Assembly: GCA_023129415.1 (NCBI GenBank)
Contig: JAGMCF010000218.1
Location: 1 to 43,513 of the forward strand
Direction of reading: 5' to 3'
Source of the DNA: Candidatus Cloacimonadota bacterium
GTDB lineage: Bacteria; Cloacimonadota; Cloacimonadia; JGIOTU-2
Length of the DNA stretch: 43,513 nt
Both the position numbers and the translations under genes were made by a program. Below, piece by piece: positions 39,511 through 43,513 of the stretch (the stretch's first letter is position 1; each line of letters opens with the position of its first letter). A model generated the notes under the pieces. That model was not told where the DNA came from. It worked only from the letters and a program-made list of their open reading frames with translations, and did no database searches.

Positions 39511-40608
39511 TCATTCCAATTTAACTTTCTCAGATGTTTCTCCTGTAGACATGTGTGCTGGATCTACCGGTCCAACTCCAGCTCCAGTATGAGTATGCCC
39601 ATTATATGTAGTTATAAAATCAGAAAGCACCACAGTTTTTTCATCCCCACCACCACCAAGCTCTATATCATCACATTTAATTTTCAGTTTTTTATCATCT
39701 GCCACTCTCATAGTAACATTTCCTTCCTTATCCACAGTAAATTCAAAACCAACAGTACCTTTTGTTCTTATTTGAATACATATTTCTTTTCCTGACTCTG
39801 CATGAACACTTGTAGTTTCTTCTGGTGAATATGTAGTATTTAATCCCGAACCTTCTCTTTTAATTTTTGTGCCTAAAATAACTTCAACAAAAGGATCATC
39901 TACTTCAGGTGCTGTAGTAGGGTCAACATCTGCTGTTTCTAAAACTCTTATTCTAAACTCTGTAAAAGCTTGTCCTCCATTTAAAATAGAAGTATTATTT
40001 CTAGTAACTAAAACCATTTCTGAATTCTCTGCAGGATCAGGATATGTAGGCATCTCTCTTTTTACTAAACCAAAATCAAGAATTCCTGCTTCAGTAGTAC
40101 ATTGATAAACCATACTATTTTGATGAATTATATTATCAGTTGGATCAAGTTCCCACCAATCTCCAGTTCCATCACGCAATATAATTTTGCCCGATTTCGT
40201 CATATATATTTCAGACCCAGTCGGAACTGGTGTAGGAAAATGCCCTTCATCTTTTCCAACATCTGAACCTACATAACTCCTCCAGAGTTTCTCACCTGGA
40301 TATATTTGTTTTGCTTCTCCAACCTGAACTTGTTTCATATATCCTACAGACATGTATCTATCAATCTCGGGAATGTCGCCTTCTTGCATAGCAATAAGTA
40401 CAACCGCGCCTGGAACAGGAAATTCCAATGAACCGAAAGCAGATTGACTTATAACTATATCTTCTCTACCACTTGGATGATCTAACCATTTTATATTAAC
40501 CGTTCCCTTTGTTGCATTAACATCTGTTATAACAGCGAGCCTATGAAACGGTATAGAAGATAATATATGTCCACCGAACGGTCTTTCTCCTCTAAAATAT
40601 GGTCTCAC
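39511..40608 (-). CDS. Baseplate spike protein, gpV/gp5-like
   Basis: The 365-residue protein starts at a GTG (40608) that overlaps the hub stop as GTGA and has GGAG upstream. It starts with an OB-like domain (about 20-110: FHRLAVITDVNATKGTVNIK, then GAVVLIAMQEGDIPEIDRYM). A middle part follows with GSEIYMTKSGKIILRDGTGD, and a beta-prism-like repeat with FEFTVDKEGNVTMRVADDKK and LKIKCDDIEL comes near the end. The tip has NGHTHTG, an H-x-H motif (338-340) that binds a metal ion at the spike apex in P2- and Mu-like phages. The protein is the membrane-piercing spike. No lysozyme domain is seen. Confidence 0.88.
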   Translation of the reverse strand: MRPYFRGERPFGGHILSSIPFHRLAVITDVNATKGTVNIKWLDHPSGREDIVISQSAFGSLEFPVPGAVVLIAMQEGDIPEIDRYMSVGYMKQVQVGEAKQIYPGEKLWRSYVGSDVGKDEGHFPTPVPTGSEIYMTKSGKIILRDGTGDWWELDPTDNIIHQNSMVYQCTTEAGILDFGLVKREMPTYPDPAENSEMVLVTRNNTSILNGGQAFTEFRIRVLETADVDPTTAPEVDDPFVEVILGTKIKREGSGLNTTYSPEETTSVHAESGKEICIQIRTKGTVGFEFTVDKEGNVTMRVADDKKLKIKCDDIELGGGGDEKTVVLSDFITTYNGHTHTGAGVGPVDPAHMSTGETSEKVKLE

Positions 40609-43016
40609 GATTTAGCTCCACCACCTCTTACAGTTAATTTAGATTTAGTATATTTTTCAGGATTTACAAAACCTTCATTTTTTCTTTTCAAACAATAACG
40701 CAATGTTTTAGTAGAAATTGCTCCAATTTCTTGACCCTCATTAATTGTATCTCCAGAATTTACATTTAAAGACATAGCTAACCCATAATAGTGAGTTTCA
40801 TAATCACCGCCTGAAGATTCTACAACTACATAATTTATATCACATTCTTTTACTTTACCTGCGTGCGTTGCATAAACCATCGCAAATGTCATATCAGCAA
40901 GTTTTAAATCTATTCCTCTAGGAAATGTCGTTATTGTTGCTCCTTTATTTCCACTTCTTGTTTTTTGACCATATCCAGCTTCAACAACATATTCATATGC
41001 TTTAAAAGGCCAATAAAGAGGTCCTCCTTTACTCCATTGTGAGTCAACTTTTTCGTGAACTGTTGTAGTTTCTTTTGAAACATTTCCTTCACCAACTTCG
41101 CCATCAACCGAAGGATGAGCAACATAAGTCAAAAGTTCTGGAAGAGGTTCCCAAGGTTTTCTTCCATAAGTTAAACCCAATGTAGTAGTAAAACTTTCAC
41201 CAAAAGAAAAACTATGTGAAACTGAATTTACATAATATATCATATTCCGAAATGGAATATATACTGGCATAGCCATTTTTATCTCAGGTCTTCCGGTAAT
41301 AGTAATAGATCCTGTTCGCCTTTCAGCTAATATCCTATATAATAATGATTGCGCGTAATAATAACAATCTTCAGAAGTTCTTACAAAGGGATGACTTACT
41401 GTGAGCATTCTTCTACCATACTTTAAAATAAGGCTTTTGTCTTCATAAAAATTTACAAGATTTAATATATATTGATCACCTTCAATATAATCCTGTTGTC
41501 CAGTAACTAAAATTGAAGTAATAACAGGTTCATCACTCTCTGTAAGATTATGACTAACTATGTCATCATTGTGTAAAATATAAACCTCAGGTATATCCGC
41601 TGTCAAAATATGATGATTATCAAACCTTGGTTGATGATATCGTATATCACCATTCTGATCTGCATAAAATTCAAAATAAGTAGTTTTTGCTAATTCATAA
41701 ATAATATCTAAATGTGTTCTATATTCATTATCAAAATTATCATAAGTTTCTTTTACAAATTTTTTATATGGGGTTTTTACTTTCTCTCCTAAATCATTAT
41801 ATTGAGTTTGTTCAATAGGAATTTGGAGATGAAGTCTTGATTTTTGAAATAATCTGTCTAAATCAGATACATCATCTCTTTCAATAATTCCTTTATCATA
41901 TGATTTAGCAGCTTTTGCTATATTCTCTAAACTATTCAAATCACCATTTTTTAAATAATTCTCAGGATAATCAAAAGTACCAGGATGAAGTGTTTCTTTT
42001 GTTCCTTTTAAATCAACTAATCGTGATTCTGGTCCTAATGTAGGGTCATAAACAAATTCTCCAACACCTCGAACAGGTACTCCATCTTTATCATTCCCCC
42101 CTAAAATCAAAAGTCGTATAATTTCCCAAGGCTCCATATTGGTAAATCTCTTCGACCATGATCTCATAGTATGAGGACCAGCATCTGGCATTCTCCCAGT
42201 AAAAAGAGAAGGATTTACATTAGCCCAAGTTACTTTCATCCATTTTGTAACATCCTCACCAGAAATCGTTAACCTTGAAAAATTTTCAGTATAATCATCA
42301 GTAACAGTATTTACAATTCCAGAAAAAGCAACAATAAAATCATATGGAACTTTTTCAAATCTTCTTGAAAACAAAATTACAACACGATCCATAGGTTTAA
42401 AAATACATCTTCCTTGTTCAACCATTCCGCCATGTTTCTCATATAAATGTAAATTAGGAGAAGAACCACTTACAACATTCTCAAGATCTTTTCCAGATAA
42501 CTTTACAAATTCATCTACTAGATCAAAATTCTCCTTTGCATGTTCGTCTAAAAATTCTTTATCTTGTGCTCTTTTCCAATAACCAATATCACCGTCTTTT
42601 TTATTTTGATATCTTTCAAGTCTATAAATACCTTCACCAGGAACCTCAAACACACGTTTAAATTCTTCATGATTTAACCAATCTAATACATTCTTATATG
42701 GATATACATTTTTCTCTTTTGATCGATCTGCAGGTTCTCGTAAGTCTAAAGGAGGTTCATTTAAATTCTCAACTTCACGCTCAAGATCATCTTGTATAAA
42801 ATAACGTTCATTTTTATTATTAAGAGTAATAGTAAAAGTTCCTGGCTGTGAAGTAATATTTAAGCTAACATTAATATTAATAATATCATTTATATCAGGT
42901 GCAACAATATGTTTGCCTTCTCTTAACTTACCAGAACCAGTCCATTTTGGATCTAAAAAATAAACACGTGCTTCTGGCCAACAATGTTGTAATCTATGTT
43001 TTGTTTCACTAATCAT
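40605..43016 (-). CDS. Baseplate hub protein with a C-terminal M23-like domain that lacks the catalytic His residues
   Basis: The 803-residue protein is the gp27/gpD-like hub, judged by its place before the spike gene and its N-terminal beta-rich segment (NINVSLNITSQPGTFTITLN, about 46-65). The middle reads as further hub domains (VILFSRRFEKVPYDFIVAFS). The C-terminus (about 657-803) looks like an M23/LytM peptidase with PRGIDLK (699-705), HAGKV, HYYGL (742-746) and EGQEIGAIS. The usual H-x-G-x-D has Pro for His, the Y-x-H has Gly, and the late L-H has Arg. Three zinc-binding His are therefore missing and only Asp is kept. It is more likely to bind peptidoglycan than to cut it. It overlaps the upstream LRV gene by 1 base. 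Confidence 0.85.
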   Translation of the reverse strand: MISETKHRLQHCWPEARVYFLDPKWTGSGKLREGKHIVAPDINDIININVSLNITSQPGTFTITLNNKNERYFIQDDLEREVENLNEPPLDLREPADRSKEKNVYPYKNVLDWLNHEEFKRVFEVPGEGIYRLERYQNKKDGDIGYWKRAQDKEFLDEHAKENFDLVDEFVKLSGKDLENVVSGSSPNLHLYEKHGGMVEQGRCIFKPMDRVVILFSRRFEKVPYDFIVAFSGIVNTVTDDYTENFSRLTISGEDVTKWMKVTWANVNPSLFTGRMPDAGPHTMRSWSKRFTNMEPWEIIRLLILGGNDKDGVPVRGVGEFVYDPTLGPESRLVDLKGTKETLHPGTFDYPENYLKNGDLNSLENIAKAAKSYDKGIIERDDVSDLDRLFQKSRLHLQIPIEQTQYNDLGEKVKTPYKKFVKETYDNFDNEYRTHLDIIYELAKTTYFEFYADQNGDIRYHQPRFDNHHILTADIPEVYILHNDDIVSHNLTESDEPVITSILVTGQQDYIEGDQYILNLVNFYEDKSLILKYGRRMLTVSHPFVRTSEDCYYYAQSLLYRILAERRTGSITITGRPEIKMAMPVYIPFRNMIYYVNSVSHSFSFGESFTTTLGLTYGRKPWEPLPELLTYVAHPSVDGEVGEGNVSKETTTVHEKVDSQWSKGGPLYWPFKAYEYVVEAGYGQKTRSGNKGATITTFPRGIDLKLADMTFAMVYATHAGKVKECDINYVVVESSGGDYETHYYGLAMSLNVNSGDTINEGQEIGAISTKTLRYCLKRKNEGFVNPEKYTKSKLTVRGGGAKS

Positions 43017-43513
43017 TACAAACTTACCTCAAATTTTCTTCCTTTGTCATCATATACAATTTGAGCTTTTTTTCTCATACTTAAACTAACAGTTTGTTTT
43101 AATTGTTCTTTTATTTCTAAAGGAGTGTTTGGATTTTCTTTTGCTCTATAACGAACATATCTATTTTCATCTTTTGCTAATTCAGCTAATGTTTCTGGAG
43201 AAGTGTTTGGATTATCAGCAATTCTATAACGAATAGACTCTTCTTCAGTTTTTACTAATTCAGCTAATGTTTCAGAAGGAGTTGAAGGATTTCCTGCTAC
43301 TTCCCAACGAAATTCTTCACCTTTTGCTAATTCAGCTAATGTTTCAGGAGGAGTGTTTGGATTTTCAGCTTGTTCTCTTTTTTCAACCATACCTACATAT
43401 CTTTCAGGAGTTACTACCTCTTCTCCTTTTAATTTTAAATCTTCTGTTACTAATTTTTGAAGATCAGAAGAAAGATAAGGAATTAATTCTTCTGGAGTTG
43501 CTTGTGCTTTTAC
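43016..43513 (-). CDS. Leucine-rich-repeat-variant (LRV) protein, 5'-truncated by the window edge
   Basis: The frame reads without a stop from 43016 to the window end, so the ATG at 43390 is probably internal and the gene starts beyond 43513. The 165 visible residues begin VKAQATPEELIPYLSSD. They then contain four LRV-type units of about 24-26 residues with the core A-x-N-P-N-T-P-x-E-T-L-A-E-L, such as NPNTSPETLAELAKDE, with VR at the end of each. The last unit ends at NPNTPLEIKEQL and is followed by a basic tail (LSMRKKAQIVYDDKGRKFEV). LRV repeats form a solenoid, usually for protein binding. Place in front of the hub gene suggests a tail-assembly role. Repeat DNA is also conserved between units. 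Confidence 0.72.
   Translation of the reverse strand, partial: VKAQATPEELIPYLSSDLQKLVTEDLKLKGEEVVTPERYVGMVEKREQAENPNTPPETLAELAKGEEFRWEVAGNPSTPSETLAELVKTEEESIRYRIADNPNTSPETLAELAKDENRYVRYRAKENPNTPLEIKEQLKQTVSLSMRKKAQIVYDDKGRKFEVSL

Noticed and set aside
40931-41125. Second minus-strand frame inside the hub gene
   Set aside because: Overlaps the hub frame in another phase, with a basic low-complexity product and no ribosome site.

Overview
The window is an internal piece of an AT-rich genome of a contractile-tailed bacteriophage (myovirus-like Caudoviricetes). All recognisable genes lie on the minus strand, so the natural reading direction runs from base 43513 down to base 1. Genes are tightly packed. 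Many start and stop codons overlap by 4 bases (ATGA, GTGA or TTGA), and ribosome sites of the AGGAGG type are common, which fits a low-GC bacterial host that uses strong Shine-Dalgarno signals. Host and taxonomy cannot be read from the sequence. Both window ends cut a gene: RNase HII at the left and a leucine-rich-repeat-variant protein at the right. I saw no terminase, portal, capsid or tRNA genes.

In transcription order the layout is as follows. (1) 43513-32649 is a baseplate and tail-tip block in the P2/Mu-like order: LRV-repeat protein, hub with an inactive-looking M23 domain, gpV/gp5-like spike, inserted homing endonuclease, coiled-coil protein, two gp25/gpW-like wedge proteins fused to different adhesin-like domains, gpJ-like and gpI-like proteins. 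(2) 32636-29649 holds three paralogous tail-fibre proteins with shared blocks of identical DNA. (3) 29548-12303 is a glycan island with about twelve glycosyltransferases, three SAM-dependent methyltransferases, a PIG-L/LmbE-type deacetylase and several unknown small proteins. (4) 12306-9211 is a one-carbon operon: MetF, an unknown 107-residue protein, and a MetE split into separate N- and C-terminal genes. (5) 9214-2003 is a replication and expression block: Sm-like protein, UvsW-like helicase, small membrane and zinc-ribbon proteins, DnaC-like loader, DnaB-like helicase, a CHC2 zinc-finger protein without TOPRIM, and a sigma-like protein. (6) 2019-1 holds QueD and FolE2, the first two steps towards 7-deazaguanine, then a zinc-ribbon protein, a heptapeptide-repeat protein and RNase HII.

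Three themes stand out. The phage appears able to remake methionine from homocysteine (MetF plus a two-gene MetE) and to make dihydroneopterin triphosphate (FolE2), which feeds either deazaguanine or folate. It carries an unusually large set of glycan-building enzymes but no visible nucleotide-sugar synthesis genes, so it probably draws on host sugar pools. Its tail tip shows modular evolution: gp25-like cores with swapped adhesin domains, gene conversion among fibres and a mobile endonuclease. Six small genes were added by reading the sequence directly: 6664-6834, 7078-7254, 9083-9214, 23994-24164, the 24168-24227 remnant and the partial RNase HII. The right-edge LRV gene was extended to the window end. 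No gap without a gene exceeds about 100 bases.
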